Assembly (NCBI GenBank): GCA_002293065.1
Contig: DBCN01000121.1
Span: forward strand, 6,958-51,154
From: Opitutia bacterium UBA957
GTDB taxonomy: Bacteria > Verrucomicrobiota > Verrucomicrobiia > Opitutales > UBA953
DNA: 44,197 bases
Direction: 5' to 3'
Within the stretch, counting starts at the first letter, position 1; the number at the start of each line of letters is the position of its first letter. The notes under the pieces were generated by a model. The model searched no databases, was not told the origin of the DNA, and was given only the letters and a program-made list of their open reading frames with translations. The translations under genes were made by a program, and so were the position numbers. Below are positions 31,490 through 39,990 of this stretch, piece by piece.

Positions 31490-32845
31490 ATGCTCTACGC
31501 GCTCCTCGCCATCGTTGTTTTGGTCGGCCTCGTCACGTGGCTGAAATTCAACCCCTTCATCGCGCTCCTGCTGAGCTCGCTCGCGCTCGGCGCGATGGTC
31601 GTGGTCACGCAGTTGGTGGTGCCGGGCGTGCTTCCGCTCACGATGGCCGGGGTGCTCAAGGCCTTTCAGACGGGTTTCGGCAACACCTTGGCCGGCACGG
31701 GTACCATCATCGTCTTGGGCGTGGTCTTCGGCAAGCTACTCGCCGAATCGGGCGGTGCCGGCGTCCTCGCCAAGCGTTTCATTGAGGTGCTGGGGCCGGA
31801 CCATATCGGCCTCTGCATCATCCTGCTGGCGCTGTGCATCGGCATGACGACCTGGTTCGCGGTCGGCCTGCTGCTCATTCTGCCCATCGTCATCACCTTG
31901 GCGAAGGAAACCGGTAAACCGTTTCTCCTGTTGGTATTGCCGATGCTCTCCTTCTTGTCGGTCATGCACGGCCTCATGCCGCCGCATCCCGGTCCGGTCA
32001 TCGCGATCGAGGCCCTGCATGCCGACATGGGTAAGGTCATCCTCTGGGCGCTCGTCCTCGGCATCCCCGTCGCCGCGATCGCTGGTCCGTTCTTCGCCAA
32101 GCTCGCCGTCAAACGCGTCGACGTCGCCACGCCGACCTTTGCGCCGTCGGTGACGGAAGGTCAGACTTTGCCGACGTTCGGGCTCACGATCTTCACCGTG
32201 CTGCTGCCGGTCATCCTGCTGTTGGCCGGCACGTTGGTCGAGCTGCTGCAAGCGAAGGATGCGCTCTGGGGGAAGGTGGGGCTTTTCGTCGGTCACCCCG
32301 TGATCGCCCTGCTTCTGTCGGTGCTCTTCGCGATGTGGGCCTTCGGTAGACGTTGCGGCCGTTCCGCCGGCGAGCTGCTGAAGTTTTCCGAACAAAGCGT
32401 GGCGGGTATCGGCATGACCTTGATTTTGGTCGGCGCCGGCGGCGGCTTCGCGCTCGTGATGCGTACGGCCGGGGTAGACAAGCAGCTCGCCGAATTGGCG
32501 GCCTCGGCTGGTTTGCCCTTGCTGGTCTATGGCTGGCTCGTCTCGGCCTTCATCCGCGTCGCCACGGGATCTGCGACCGTGGCCATCACCGTCGCGGCGG
32601 GCTTCATCGCCCCCGTCCTGGCGGCCAACCCCGGCACGAGCCCCGAGCTCATGGTCATTTCGATCGGCTGCGGCTCACTCTTCCTTTCGCACCTCAACGA
32701 TAGCGGCTTCTGGATGGTCAAGGAATGCCTCGGCCTGACCGTTGGCCAGACCCTGCGCACTTGGACCATCACCGAGACGCTTATCGGGTTCTCGGGCTTG
32801 GCGATGGCCTTGCTGGCGGAGCAGTTTCTGAAGTTCCTCGCCTGA
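31490..32845 (+). CDS. GntP family gluconate/hexonate:H+ symporter
   Basis: A 451-residue membrane protein with about 12-14 hydrophobic segments, the standard GntP length. Family signatures near the C-terminus are clear: GSATVAITVAAGFIAP, HLNDSGFWMVKE and TVGQTLRTWTITETLIGF. The ATG at 31490 opens on a membrane segment, as in other members; upstream frame sequence belongs to the SDR gene. It imports gluconate, idonate or related sugar acids with protons. Together with the two upstream dehydrogenases it forms an uptake-and-conversion operon. No gluconate kinase is seen in the window. Confidence 0.95.
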   Translation: MLYALLAIVVLVGLVTWLKFNPFIALLLSSLALGAMVVVTQLVVPGVLPLTMAGVLKAFQTGFGNTLAGTGTIIVLGVVFGKLLAESGGAGVLAKRFIEVLGPDHIGLCIILLALCIGMTTWFAVGLLLILPIVITLAKETGKPFLLLVLPMLSFLSVMHGLMPPHPGPVIAIEALHADMGKVILWALVLGIPVAAIAGPFFAKLAVKRVDVATPTFAPSVTEGQTLPTFGLTIFTVLLPVILLLAGTLVELLQAKDALWGKVGLFVGHPVIALLLSVLFAMWAFGRRCGRSAGELLKFSEQSVAGIGMTLILVGAGGGFALVMRTAGVDKQLAELAASAGLPLLVYGWLVSAFIRVATGSATVAITVAAGFIAPVLAANPGTSPELMVISIGCGSLFLSHLNDSGFWMVKECLGLTVGQTLRTWTITETLIGFSGLAMALLAEQFLKFLA

Positions 32846-32853
32846 GCTCGCCC

Positions 32854-33513
32854 ATGGTTATACGGATCCTCTGTCTTTGTTTGGCCTGCGGTCTTTCTGC
32901 CGCCGATGCCACCGCTTACCGCATCATGGCGGTCGGAGATTCGATTACCCAAGGCGGCAAGACCTTCGCGACGTATCGGATTCCGTTGGCGGCGAAGCTC
33001 CAGGCTGCCGGGGTGCGTTTTGTCTTCGTTGGCTCGCAGAAGACGGACACTCCGCAGGGAGTGCTTTGGCATGAAGGCTATGGCGGCAAGAATGCCGAAT
33101 ACCTCGCCACCATTCTTGAGGACAGGCTCAAGGCCCAGCCGGCCGATGTGCTGATGCTGCAGGCGGGCCACAATCATTTCGTCGAGGAGAAGCCCATCGC
33201 CGGCATCGTCGCCGCGCACCGCGAGATGATCGCGACCGCCCGGCGACTCAACCCGAAGGCCATCGTCTTCGTGGCCCAGGTCATCCCCAGCGGCAAGTTA
33301 CCGAAGTACAGCTACATCCCCGAGCTCAACACCGCGCTCGCGGGTCTGGTCAAGGAACTGCATCGCCCCGCCCAGCCGGTTTACCTTGTCGACCTCGCCA
33401 CCGGCTTCGAGCCGGCGAAGGACACCATCGCCGACCTGGTCCATCCCAATGCACAGGGCGCCGAGAAGATCGCACAGCGCTGGAGCGAGGCCCTGATTAA
33501 AGTCCTGAAGTAA
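32854..33513 (+). CDS. Secreted SGNH/GDSL esterase
   Basis: A 219-residue hydrolase with signal peptide MVIRILCLCLACGLSAA; ATG 32854 lies 8 bp after the permease stop. SGNH blocks: Ser30 in VGDSITQGG, a Gly in block II (YGGKN), Asn107 in QAGHNHF, and Asp194/His197 in DLVHPNAQG. It likely removes acyl groups from carbohydrates in the periplasm. Position at the end of the hexonate operon suggests it releases or trims the imported sugar acid or its precursor, though read-through alone could explain it. It converges with the NosR-ApbE gene. Confidence 0.93.
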   Translation: MVIRILCLCLACGLSAADATAYRIMAVGDSITQGGKTFATYRIPLAAKLQAAGVRFVFVGSQKTDTPQGVLWHEGYGGKNAEYLATILEDRLKAQPADVLMLQAGHNHFVEEKPIAGIVAAHREMIATARRLNPKAIVFVAQVIPSGKLPKYSYIPELNTALAGLVKELHRPAQPVYLVDLATGFEPAKDTIADLVHPNAQGAEKIAQRWSEALIKVLK

Positions 33514-33519
33514 GCAGGG

Positions 33520-36132
33520 TTACTTGAGCGCCTGCAGCGCCTTCGACTTCCAAACTTCGCCCTTGGGGCCGACGAGCATCACGGCCAAGCCTTCGCGGTC
33601 GGCGATGGCCTGCGCGTCCTTCCAGCCAGCGGCCATCAGAGCGGTCGACCAACCGTCCGCCTGGAGGCCACTCGCGTGGGTGACGCAGCAGAGCTCGAGG
33701 GTCGGCTCCACGGGCTGGCCGGTCTTCGGGGAGAGGATGTGCGCGATGGATTTTCCTTCGGCTTGGCGCTTGGCGCGGTAAAGGCCGGAGGGGCTGAGGG
33801 CCATGTCCTTGAGCACGGGTTTGGCGATCATCACGCGGGGATTGAAGGGGTCTTCGATCCCGACCTGCCAGCTGCCCGCCGCCAAGAGTTCGCCGCCGAC
33901 TTCGATGAGGAATTCCTTTTGGCCGGCTTGGCGGAGGACTTGGGCCAAGCGATCGGCGGCGTAGCCTTGCAGCACCGAGCCGAGGTCCAACTGCACGCGT
34001 GGGTGGCTCTTGCGGAGGCTCCCGTTGGGAACGTCCAAGGCGAGTTTATCCGAGCCGACGAAGGTCAGGGTCTCGCGGAGCTTTTCCGCGGTCGGCACGG
34101 CCAGCTGGCTGCCCGCCGGCCCGTAGCCCCAGAGGCCGGACAGCGGCGCGACGGTGATGTCGTAGTTTCGCTCGGAGGCCGTCCAGAGTTTCTGCGTGAA
34201 GGTGAGGATCGCGGCCAGCTCGGCGTCGATCGCCATCGCTTGGGTGGACTCGAGTTCGTTGAAGCGGCTGGTCTGCGAGCCCTTCCGCCAATGGGAGAGC
34301 GAGAACTCCACCCGATTGATCTCCGCTTCGATGTCCTTGTGCAGCGTCGTGCGGTCGGCGATGGGGCCGCGCACCTTGACCGTCCACGTCGTCCCGAAGC
34401 CCCCGCCATGCATTTCAGCGACCGGGATTGTCGACTCACTCTGTGCCGTGACGAGGTTAAGGTTTTCGCGGGGCCGACCCAGCGTGAGGAGGGCGCCGAC
34501 CAGTAAGAGGAGCGCGGCGAAGGTGTCGCGCTTCGCCCAAGTTTCGTGCTGGGTTTGGGTGCGGGTGAAGTTCAGGAGCGCGCCGGTCGGGCAGCCATAT
34601 TTGCAGAAGCCTTGGGGAATGAAGACGGCCACGATGAGCCCGAGCACTGCGATGATGACGGAGCTGAGCGCGACGCCGCTGAGCAACCAAGCGTCGAAGG
34701 GTTCCAGTTGGCCCAAGCTCCAGCGCGGCCAGAGCAGCGCGGCCAAGAACGCGCCCCCCAGGAGAACGAACGGGATGACGCGGAGCCAGCGGTGCGTCTG
34801 CGCCGAGAGACGGAGGTGGAGCTTGGGGAAGCGCCCCAGGAGTTCTTGGGCGGCGCCGTGCGGGCAGATCTGGTGGCAATAGGCTTGGCGCCGGGTGGAC
34901 CAAGGGATGAGCAGGGCAATCGCGCCGAGGGCCACCAAGCCCGCGGTCGGCCCACCGGGAAGGCCGTGGCGGGCCCAGCCGACAAAGAGCGAGAGCGAGA
35001 CCATCTGGCCCAGCCAAAGCCCTAGGCCGGCCACCAGCAACAGTTGCCAAACCGTCCGGACCCATGGCTTGCCGTGCAGGTTCGTGAAGGTCATCAGGAG
35101 CGCCCCCGCCAGGAAGCACCAGCCGGACGCCTGCTGGATGATGTCCCAAGTTCCGCGGCGTTTGGCGAGCTCCCCCTTGGCGTCGTCCGCGAAGCGCTGC
35201 TTGATGCCTTCCGCGATCGCATAACTCGTGAGGGTCGCCCCGGCCACCCCTTCGAGCTGGGCGCTGGTGAAGTCTATCTTCGGCCATTCCTTCGTATTCC
35301 ACTTCGTGAGCGACTTCAGGTATTCCTCGTCGTCGTAGATGCGTTGGACATATTGGGTCGTGTCGTAGGTTTCGCGGAGGACGATCTTACGGATGGTCAA
35401 CTGGTCGACGTCGACGGCGATGAGCGTTTCCGAGGGCCCGGCGTAGCCGTTGATCTCATCGGACGACGGTGACGAGCGGACGGCGTAGCCGAGGATTTTG
35501 CCTTGGGCATCGCGGATGAGGTTCCAGCCGAGGCGCGGGACGTTGCGCTCGAAACCCGCGGCCGTGGGGTAGCCCAACTGCTTGACTTCATCGAGCGAAA
35601 GCGGGGTGGGGAAGCGGAGCGAGGCGTAGGTGCCGGCGGTGCGTTGCTGGATGGATTGGACGATGGACAGCGCGGTGAGCGTGGATCCGGCGTAGCCTTC
35701 CAGTTTGGGCGCTGGCTCCGAAGTGGGTCGCCAATCGCGCAGAGACTTCGCGAACTTGGGGTTGTCGCGGAGCTTGTCGACATGCCCAGGCGTATCCTCC
35801 GAAGACAGGATACGCGTGCCGACGACGCGGTCGTGGTTATCGAGCGCGACCAGGATGTTGCTGGGGCCTTGGTAGCCGAGGACCTTCTCGGCCTCGGGCT
35901 GGGTCGTGAGCAGGAGGCCGATCTTGTTCTGATACTGATCGCGGACGACCAACGTGGCTTGGGGGCCGGGTTTGATCGCGACCGCTTCGGGGAAGAAGGC
36001 CTGGGCGTCCGCCACCGTGAGCTGCGCCAAGGCGGAGTCCGGCGTGGGCGTCGTCAACTGCAGGAGCCAGACGGCGACGCCCAACGCCCCGAGGCGCCAG
36101 AGCCGCACCGCCCAGGCTTGCAGTCGCCCCAT
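33520..36132 (-). CDS. NosR-like flavinylated electron-transfer protein fused to ApbE FMN transferase
   Basis: An 870-residue chain. After an N-terminal membrane segment, two FMN-binding domains carry the flavinylation motifs EGYAGSTLT (145-153) and EGVAGATLT (294-302), whose Thr would bind FMN covalently. A multi-helix region (about 335-550) contains NosR/NapH-type iron-sulfur motifs CHQICP (419-424) and CKYGCP (510-515). Residues about 570-870 are ApbE, with EMHGGGFGTTWTV, SRFNE, YDITVAPLSGLWG, DLGSVLQGYAADRL, SPKTGQPV and ADGWSTAL; ApbE attaches FMN to such domains. The protein probably moves electrons across the membrane to or from the periplasm and flavinylates itself. The upstream FAD oxidoreductase gene ends 3 bp before this start. 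Confidence 0.92.
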   Translation of the reverse strand: MGRLQAWAVRLWRLGALGVAVWLLQLTTPTPDSALAQLTVADAQAFFPEAVAIKPGPQATLVVRDQYQNKIGLLLTTQPEAEKVLGYQGPSNILVALDNHDRVVGTRILSSEDTPGHVDKLRDNPKFAKSLRDWRPTSEPAPKLEGYAGSTLTALSIVQSIQQRTAGTYASLRFPTPLSLDEVKQLGYPTAAGFERNVPRLGWNLIRDAQGKILGYAVRSSPSSDEINGYAGPSETLIAVDVDQLTIRKIVLRETYDTTQYVQRIYDDEEYLKSLTKWNTKEWPKIDFTSAQLEGVAGATLTSYAIAEGIKQRFADDAKGELAKRRGTWDIIQQASGWCFLAGALLMTFTNLHGKPWVRTVWQLLLVAGLGLWLGQMVSLSLFVGWARHGLPGGPTAGLVALGAIALLIPWSTRRQAYCHQICPHGAAQELLGRFPKLHLRLSAQTHRWLRVIPFVLLGGAFLAALLWPRWSLGQLEPFDAWLLSGVALSSVIIAVLGLIVAVFIPQGFCKYGCPTGALLNFTRTQTQHETWAKRDTFAALLLLVGALLTLGRPRENLNLVTAQSESTIPVAEMHGGGFGTTWTVKVRGPIADRTTLHKDIEAEINRVEFSLSHWRKGSQTSRFNELESTQAMAIDAELAAILTFTQKLWTASERNYDITVAPLSGLWGYGPAGSQLAVPTAEKLRETLTFVGSDKLALDVPNGSLRKSHPRVQLDLGSVLQGYAADRLAQVLRQAGQKEFLIEVGGELLAAGSWQVGIEDPFNPRVMIAKPVLKDMALSPSGLYRAKRQAEGKSIAHILSPKTGQPVEPTLELCCVTHASGLQADGWSTALMAAGWKDAQAIADREGLAVMLVGPKGEVWKSKALQALK

Positions 36133-36135
36133 GCT

Positions 36136-38499
36136 TTATTTGGCGGGGACCAGCTGCACCGCGTCGGCGTGGATGTTGCCGTTGGCGTTCTTGCCGCCGA
36201 TCGTGAGGGTGTGGGCGCCCGCCGTGAATTCGTAGGTGCCGAGGAGTTGGAAGCCGCCCTCGGGGTTGGATTTCTGGTTCGCCGTGAGCGTGACGACCTG
36301 CTTGCCCGTCGGGTTGAGGGTGACGGTCGTGTTGCTGGCGCGGTTTTCGTGGCCGGCCCAGTAGAGGCGGACTTCGTAGCGGCCCGCTTGCGCGATCTTG
36401 AAGGCGTACGCGGCTTCGTTGTCACCCTTGGGGGCGTAGTGGTAGCCGGCACCGAGGTGCGGGATGCCGTGGCCGGCGTTCCAGTTGCCCTTGAGCTTGG
36501 CTTCCGAGTCATCGACGACGATGCCCGGGAGCTTGGCGAGTTCGGCTTTTTCGTCGGCGGTGAGTTTGTTCGGCGCACCGGCGGCCTTGCCGAGGTCGGC
36601 GTTCATTCGCCCCACGGGGAGTTGCTTGTAGTCGGCGATCGAGGTGTCGAGCGCGAGTTCACCGTCCAGGCTGGTGCGGCGCATGCGGCCGGGCTGTTCC
36701 ATCAGCTTGATGAGGGCGGGCAGGTGTTCCTGGTAGACGCCGCGGGGGTTGGTCTTCTCACGGACCGCGAGGTAGGCGGCCTTGCCGACGACTTCGCCCA
36801 TCATGCCGATGGTGCGCATGACGCGTACGGTGCCGAGGGCCTCGTGGGTGACGGAGATGTGGCGGCCGGCCATGAAGAGGTTGTCGATGTTCTTCGAGTA
36901 GAAGAGGCGGTAGGGCAGCGGGTAACCGTTGCGGCGGTCGACGGCGACGACGTGCTTGCCGCTGGCGTTGATGTAACCGAACGCCGCGCGGGAGATGAAC
37001 GGGTTGTCGGGGAACTTCTTGGCGTACTGCTCGCGGGCGTAGTGCAGATCGATATCCCACGTGGTCGGCACGCAACCATCGGCGAAGTCCTTCCGGCTGA
37101 CGATGTCTTCCTTCGTCAGGATGATGTCACCGGTCAGCAGGCGCGATTCGCGCGGGCCGCCGACGTGGGAGGCCCACTTGAGGTCGGCCAAGGCATACTT
37201 GTCCTTTTGCTCGCCGTTCTTAAGTGCGGAGAAAGCACCATACATCGCCCGGAGGTTCCAGTCGCGGATGTATTCGAGGTCCTTGATCGGGTCCTTGTCG
37301 AAGCCGGACTCCCAGAACCACTCGGCCTTCATGAAGGGCTTGTCGTCGAGCTTGGAGCTGGACTTCTGCAGCAAGGGAAAATCCCCGAGGGCCAAGGGCA
37401 GGGCCCACGGCGTGGCGGGCCAGGCGACGGGCGTGGCGGCGTCCTGGTAGAACCACATGTTCGACATCCCCATGCGCTTGTTGGGCTCGGTGCGGTATTC
37501 GGCGCCTGCGTAAGCGCCGACCCAGCCGTGGCCGGTGGTGTCGGCGACGAACTTCGCGCGGAAGACGCGCTCGCGGCCGGTCTTGACGTCGATGGCCTTC
37601 ACGGCGGCGATCCGGTTGCCGTCCATGACGACGCCGGTGGCGAAGTGACCGAGGAAGAGGCTGATGTTCTTTTCGGCGCGGACGACCTTCTCCTTGAGTT
37701 CGTCGCCGAAGCTGTCGATGCGTCCCGGGCTGTCGGGCGAGCGGTCCGCGATCTCTTCGATGATTTCGCCGAGGTGCGGGTACTTGCCGCGGGTGGTGCC
37801 ACCCATCGCCCAGACGCCGATCTCCGAGCTGCCGTTGCCGCCGAGGACGAAACGGTCTTGGATGAAGGCGACCTTGAGGGATTGGCGGGCGCCGGAGAGC
37901 GCGGCGCCGAGGCCACCGTAGCCGCCGCCGACGACGACGAGGTCGTATTCGCCCACGTCTTCGGGGCCGTTCGGGTTGTTGAAGGAATTGCGGTAGGCCG
38001 CGAGGCCCTGCGCCGCATCGGGCGGGGTGCCGTTGTCCTTGGTCAAGACGATGGCGTCGCAGCGGCCATTGAAGCCGGTGAGGTCATGGAGCGCGATCTT
38101 GGCTTCGCCCGCCGCCAGCGTGACCTTGCCGCCGTCTTGCCAATGCCATTCCGCGCCCTTGGCCCCGAACTCGGTCGCGAGGGGCTGGCCGTTGACGATG
38201 AGCTGGAAGCGGCCGGGCGAGCCGGGGGCGTTCCAATGGCCGACCCAATCCTTGGTGCGGACCCAGACGCGGTACTCGCCCGCGCTGGGAATCTTCGCGG
38301 TGCCTTGGGCGTCGGCGACGGGCTTGCCGAGGCCGTGCGCCAGCAGGTAGGGCGAACCGACGATGTTCGTGAAGGCGGTGTCGAGTTTCCAGCCGCCGTG
38401 GCTGGCGAGGGACTCGGCTTCGATGAAGACCGTCTGGGCGGAAGCCGTGAGGGAGGTGATGCAGGCGAGTCCGAGGAGGCGGAGGGTGCGGGGGAGCAT
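36136..38499 (-). CDS. Secreted FAD-dependent oxidoreductase with carbohydrate-binding-like ends
   Basis: A 787-residue protein. ATG 38499 is chosen for its signal peptide MLPRTLRLLGLACITSLTASAQ; the frame extends upstream to 38547 without export features. An N-terminal beta domain (about 23-152) resembles carbohydrate-binding modules. The FAD_oxidored core begins at EYDLVVVGGGYGGLGAA (184-200), with LGGNGSSEIG and GHISVTHEALGT-like segments later. The C-terminal ~90 residues (YEVRLYWAGHENRAS...HADAVQL) resemble the golvesin/Xly carbohydrate-binding-like domain. It likely oxidises or rearranges a glycan outside the cytoplasm. It is co-transcribed with the NosR-ApbE electron conduit, 3 bp downstream, which could take its electrons. 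Confidence 0.9.
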   Translation of the reverse strand: MLPRTLRLLGLACITSLTASAQTVFIEAESLASHGGWKLDTAFTNIVGSPYLLAHGLGKPVADAQGTAKIPSAGEYRVWVRTKDWVGHWNAPGSPGRFQLIVNGQPLATEFGAKGAEWHWQDGGKVTLAAGEAKIALHDLTGFNGRCDAIVLTKDNGTPPDAAQGLAAYRNSFNNPNGPEDVGEYDLVVVGGGYGGLGAALSGARQSLKVAFIQDRFVLGGNGSSEIGVWAMGGTTRGKYPHLGEIIEEIADRSPDSPGRIDSFGDELKEKVVRAEKNISLFLGHFATGVVMDGNRIAAVKAIDVKTGRERVFRAKFVADTTGHGWVGAYAGAEYRTEPNKRMGMSNMWFYQDAATPVAWPATPWALPLALGDFPLLQKSSSKLDDKPFMKAEWFWESGFDKDPIKDLEYIRDWNLRAMYGAFSALKNGEQKDKYALADLKWASHVGGPRESRLLTGDIILTKEDIVSRKDFADGCVPTTWDIDLHYAREQYAKKFPDNPFISRAAFGYINASGKHVVAVDRRNGYPLPYRLFYSKNIDNLFMAGRHISVTHEALGTVRVMRTIGMMGEVVGKAAYLAVREKTNPRGVYQEHLPALIKLMEQPGRMRRTSLDGELALDTSIADYKQLPVGRMNADLGKAAGAPNKLTADEKAELAKLPGIVVDDSEAKLKGNWNAGHGIPHLGAGYHYAPKGDNEAAYAFKIAQAGRYEVRLYWAGHENRASNTTVTLNPTGKQVVTLTANQKSNPEGGFQLLGTYEFTAGAHTLTIGGKNANGNIHADAVQLVPAK

Positions 38500-38612
38500 G
38501 GTATTTAGAAAAGGCCAAGTCCGCGGAGTTCCAACCGTATTATCCATAGGACAACTTTCATTTTATGGCATTTAGGGGATGCTTTCGTCGGGAATGGGGG
38601 TAATTTGCCCGC
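38500..38612. promoter_or_regulatory. Divergent intergenic region with AT-rich promoter-like sequence
   Basis: This 113-bp gap separates the FAD oxidoreductase/NosR-ApbE operon (minus) from the LamG-like gene (plus). It holds an AT-rich centre (38538-38576; on the minus strand CATAAAATGAAAG and GGATAATACGG). GATAAT is -10-like for the minus operon but no good -35 fits. Both directions must start transcription here or nearby. Confidence 0.35.
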
Positions 38613-39416
38613 ATGCTTCGCCCCGTCTTGTTCCTGGCCTCCGCCGCGCTGGCTGTTGCGGCTGACCTGCCGCGCACGAACCTGCTCGTCGACCTCGATG
38701 CCCGTGTCGGTCTCACGGTCGATGCGCAAGGCCGCGTGACCAAGTGGGTCAATCAAGCGGGACCCGCCGAGGCCCGGGATTTTGTCGGGCAGAATCTGGG
38801 TCGCAAGGTTCCGGACTCGGGCCTGCCGACCGCCCCGAAGGACGCCACGGAGGGCGTGGGCTTCGCGGCGCAGGAGCTCGTCTGCCATGACGAGAAAGCC
38901 CTTGATGGAGTGGTGCGCGGCGATGGCTGTACGTGGATCGCGGTGTTGCGACCAGCCGTCCAAGCGAAGGGTGGCCTCAAGGACGTGAACGCTTTTTTCG
39001 GCAATCTCCGCAACGGCGCCAAATATGAAGGGCTGTGGGGCTGCCTCGATGACGATAACACGGTCTGGTGGGGTGCCCGCAATGGGCTGACTTTCGGTCG
39101 CTTCGACGTGAACAACCCCAAACTCGCCGGACCCAAACTCGCCGTCGGCAAGTGGGTGGTCGTGGCCGGCCGGCTCGGCGCCGGCACGGGAGAGGTCAGC
39201 GCCGAACTCTTCATCGATCAGCCGAAGGCCGTGGCGACGGCCAAGTTCCCCGTCAACCCTAAGGCCGACGCTTCCAAGCTGTGCATCGGACAGGAACGCG
39301 ATGCGATCAATCACCCCGGGTTCGAGTCCTTCGATGGCTCCATCCGCCGCTTCCTGCTGTGGAATCGGCCGCTCACGGACGAGGAACTCCAGCAGGCCCT
39401 GACGGCGGTTAAGTAG
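38613..39416 (+). CDS. Secreted LamG/concanavalin-like domain protein
   Basis: A 267-residue protein with signal peptide MLRPVLFLASAALAVAADL. The rest resembles a single LamG-type jelly roll: LLVDLDARVGLTVDAQGRVTKW at the start, LAVGKWVVVAGRLGAGTGEVSAELFID in the middle, and FDGSIRRFLLWNRPLTDEELQQAL at the end, the last being a strong LamG signature. It probably binds a carbohydrate at the surface; no catalytic residues are evident. Its 3' end overlaps the convergent helical-module gene by 8 bp. Confidence 0.85.
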   Translation: MLRPVLFLASAALAVAADLPRTNLLVDLDARVGLTVDAQGRVTKWVNQAGPAEARDFVGQNLGRKVPDSGLPTAPKDATEGVGFAAQELVCHDEKALDGVVRGDGCTWIAVLRPAVQAKGGLKDVNAFFGNLRNGAKYEGLWGCLDDDNTVWWGARNGLTFGRFDVNNPKLAGPKLAVGKWVVVAGRLGAGTGEVSAELFIDQPKAVATAKFPVNPKADASKLCIGQERDAINHPGFESFDGSIRRFLLWNRPLTDEELQQALTAVK

Positions 39417-39927
39417 TCTTCTTCTTCGCGGTGTCTTCCGCGACCGGCGCCTTTTCGGCGGCCTTCTTCTTTTTGGCGCCGTCCGTGACCTTGGTGCGTT
39501 GGGCATCCATGGCGTCCATGACTTTCTCCAACGACGCCATCTTGATGGAGGCATCGTTCTTGCAGATGGCGGTCAGAAGGGCGCTGCGCATCTCGTCCAT
39601 GGCGCGACGGGCGTCCGCCACGATGTCCTTCTTCTCGGCGCCGCTGGCGAATTCCAAGCGGCCACGGGCTTCCGTCATGCGTTCACGGGCGGCCTTCACG
39701 GATTCATCCTGGTAGGCTTTCAGCGCGGCGACCTTGATCTTCGCGAGCTCTTCTTTGGTGACGCCGTCGACTTCATCGGGGATGACCGCCTGACGTTGGG
39801 CGGCGCCACCGCCGGCACGCTTGCCGGCTTTGGCCGCAGGTTCCGTGGGCGTCGTGGTGGTGGGTTTGGCGGCATCAGCGGCGAAAGCGAGGCTGGCGGC
39901 GAGGAGCAGGAAGAGGGAGGGTTTCAT
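39409..39927 (-). CDS. Exported helical-module protein (one copy)
   Basis: A 172-residue protein with signal peptide MKPSLFLLLAASLAFAA and a Thr/Pro/Ala linker. Residues 52-144 form an all-helical module starting VDGVTKEELAKIK and including EFASGAEKK and MDEMRSALLTAI. The same module occurs twice in the next upstream gene and once in the gene after that. A Lys/Ala-rich tail ends the protein. No known family recognised; the helical hairpin and Ala/Lys/Glu content loosely recall Spy/CpxP-type periplasmic chaperones, an inference only. A G-tract repeat lies just upstream of its start. Confidence 0.8.
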   Translation of the reverse strand: MKPSLFLLLAASLAFAADAAKPTTTTPTEPAAKAGKRAGGGAAQRQAVIPDEVDGVTKEELAKIKVAALKAYQDESVKAARERMTEARGRLEFASGAEKKDIVADARRAMDEMRSALLTAICKNDASIKMASLEKVMDAMDAQRTKVTDGAKKKKAAEKAPVAEDTAKKKTT

Positions 39928-39935
39928 TGAAGTCA

Positions 39936-39986
39936 GGGATGGGGGATAGGGGATAGGGGATGGGGGATAGGGGATGGGGCGAGGGG
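39936..39986 (+). repeat. G-tract tandem repeat, potential G-quadruplex
   Basis: Eight runs of 3-5 G separated by AT, ATA, C or GA, with a period of about 6-8 bp (units such as GGGGATA and GGGGGAT). It lies between two minus-strand helical-module genes: 4 bp after the stop of the upstream one and within 60 bp of the start of the next. The mRNA carries the C-rich complement; the template strand in transcription carries the G-runs, which could form a quadruplex. Confidence 0.85.
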
Positions 39987-39990
39987 AGGC

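Noticed and set aside
33508..33525. Palindrome AAGTAA...TTACTT between convergent genes
   Set aside because: It arises because both genes end in Lys-stop; no U-tract or GC stem, so not a terminator.
35503..38508. A 1001-codon open frame on the plus strand
   Set aside because: It covers the NosR-ApbE and FAD oxidoreductase genes in antisense; the minus-strand proteins have clear motifs and this one has none.
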